From: Spirochaetales bacterium
GTDB lineage: Bacteria; Spirochaetota; Spirochaetia; JABEVK01
Direction: 5' to 3'
NCBI GenBank assembly: GCA_013043995.1
Contig: JABEVL010000007.1
Coordinates: 1 to 5,304, forward strand
Length of the DNA: 5,304 bases
Shown: positions 5,278 through 5,304 of the stretch, piece after piece
Position numbering within the stretch: position 1 is the first letter of the stretch
Layout: every line of letters starts with the position of its first letter
The notes under the pieces: model-generated
The model's database searches: none
Seen by the model: the letters and a program-made list of their open reading frames with translations, nothing else
What the model was told of the DNA's origin: nothing
Translations under genes and position numbers: made by a program

Positions 5278-5297
5278 AGTTCTCACGCTTTTATTGT
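5259..5297. terminator. Imperfect hairpin with T-rich flanks, probable bidirectional terminator
   Basis: The arm at 5259-5273 (AAAAGAGTGGAACTA) pairs with 5277-5292 with one mismatch and one bulged base; the 3-nt loop is AAC. The core GAACTA/TAGTTC is perfect. Rightward, the stem ends in TTTT followed by ATTGTT; leftward, the stem ends in a CTCTTTT run followed by GTTTTG. Either direction would give a U-rich tail, so it could end the short rightward unit, a leftward gene lying right of the window, or both. GC content is modest for a terminator. A competing reading as promoter plus operator is given separately. Confidence 0.5.
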
Positions 5298-5304
5298 TCT
5301 ATGA

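Larger units (their letters stand above)
4929..5304. other. Intergenic region with no confident protein gene
   Basis: Behind the cassette promoter I find no ORF resembling a known protein on either strand. The part from 4953 to 5090 looks featureless apart from scattered stop codons. From 5091 rightward, an AT-rich tract, a rightward promoter candidate, a GC hairpin, a short ORF and an imperfect hairpin appear; each is listed separately. Leftward ORFs across 5025-5286 follow AT-rich DNA and have no recognisable motif or SD, so I do not call them. Confidence 0.6.

Noticed and set aside
5025..5286. Two overlapping leftward ORFs of 72-76 codons, one resembling a signal peptide followed by a Phe-rich segment
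   Set aside because: The Phe/Ile-rich stretch is a translation of the A-tract block, the starts lack an SD, and the two frames compete without either showing a domain.
1..5304. tRNA or rRNA genes, CRISPR arrays, insertion sequences or attachment sites
   Set aside because: I saw no tRNA arm motifs, no regularly spaced repeats, no transposase-like frame and no terminal inverted repeats. The genes form orderly chromosomal operons.

Overview
The window comes from a bacterial chromosome of moderate GC content. It is gene-dense on the minus strand: seven closely packed protein genes are read leftward between about position 4834 and the left edge. Bacterial Shine-Dalgarno (SD) sites and a consensus sigma70-type promoter are easy to see. 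I cannot name the organism. The mix of a zinc-type adenylate kinase, a UPF0210/UPF0237 pair and a metalloid-type permease cassette would fit an anaerobic or environmental lineage such as Desulfobacterota or a neighbouring phylum, but this is a weak inference.

Region A (4834 down to 2205, minus strand) is a three-gene unit. It encodes a 79-residue thioredoxin/glutaredoxin-like protein (CxxC), an ArsP/UPF0718-type membrane permease, and a class I FAD/NAD disulfide oxidoreductase of the dihydrolipoamide dehydrogenase type. A TTGACA-N17-TATTAT promoter lies just upstream (4900-4928), with an inverted repeat in the predicted start region. The simplest reading is a redox-assisted efflux system: NAD(P)H to flavoprotein to small thiol protein, with the permease exporting a thiophilic species such as an organoarsenical. 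The substrate is not shown by the sequence.

Region B (2091 to the left edge, minus strand) is a tightly coupled unit. It encodes a 72-residue protein with two tandem four-cysteine zinc modules, adenylate kinase (adk) with a Cys4 LID, a UPF0237 ACT-domain protein, and the first 320 codons of a UPF0210 protein that runs off the left edge. Junctions are 10 nt, a 1-nt overlap (TGATG) and a 1-nt gap, so translational coupling is likely. The 113-nt gap between A and B holds two mutually exclusive hairpins and no clear terminator or promoter.

Region C (about 4929-5304) has no confident protein gene. Pointing right, it contains an A-tract-rich block, a TTGACG-N17-TATGTT promoter candidate, a GC hairpin, a 38-codon ORF and a strong imperfect hairpin with T-rich flanks near the right edge. 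Together these look like a short transcription unit (small RNA or tiny mRNA). It is the most likely place for something undescribed, but it rests on pattern recognition alone.
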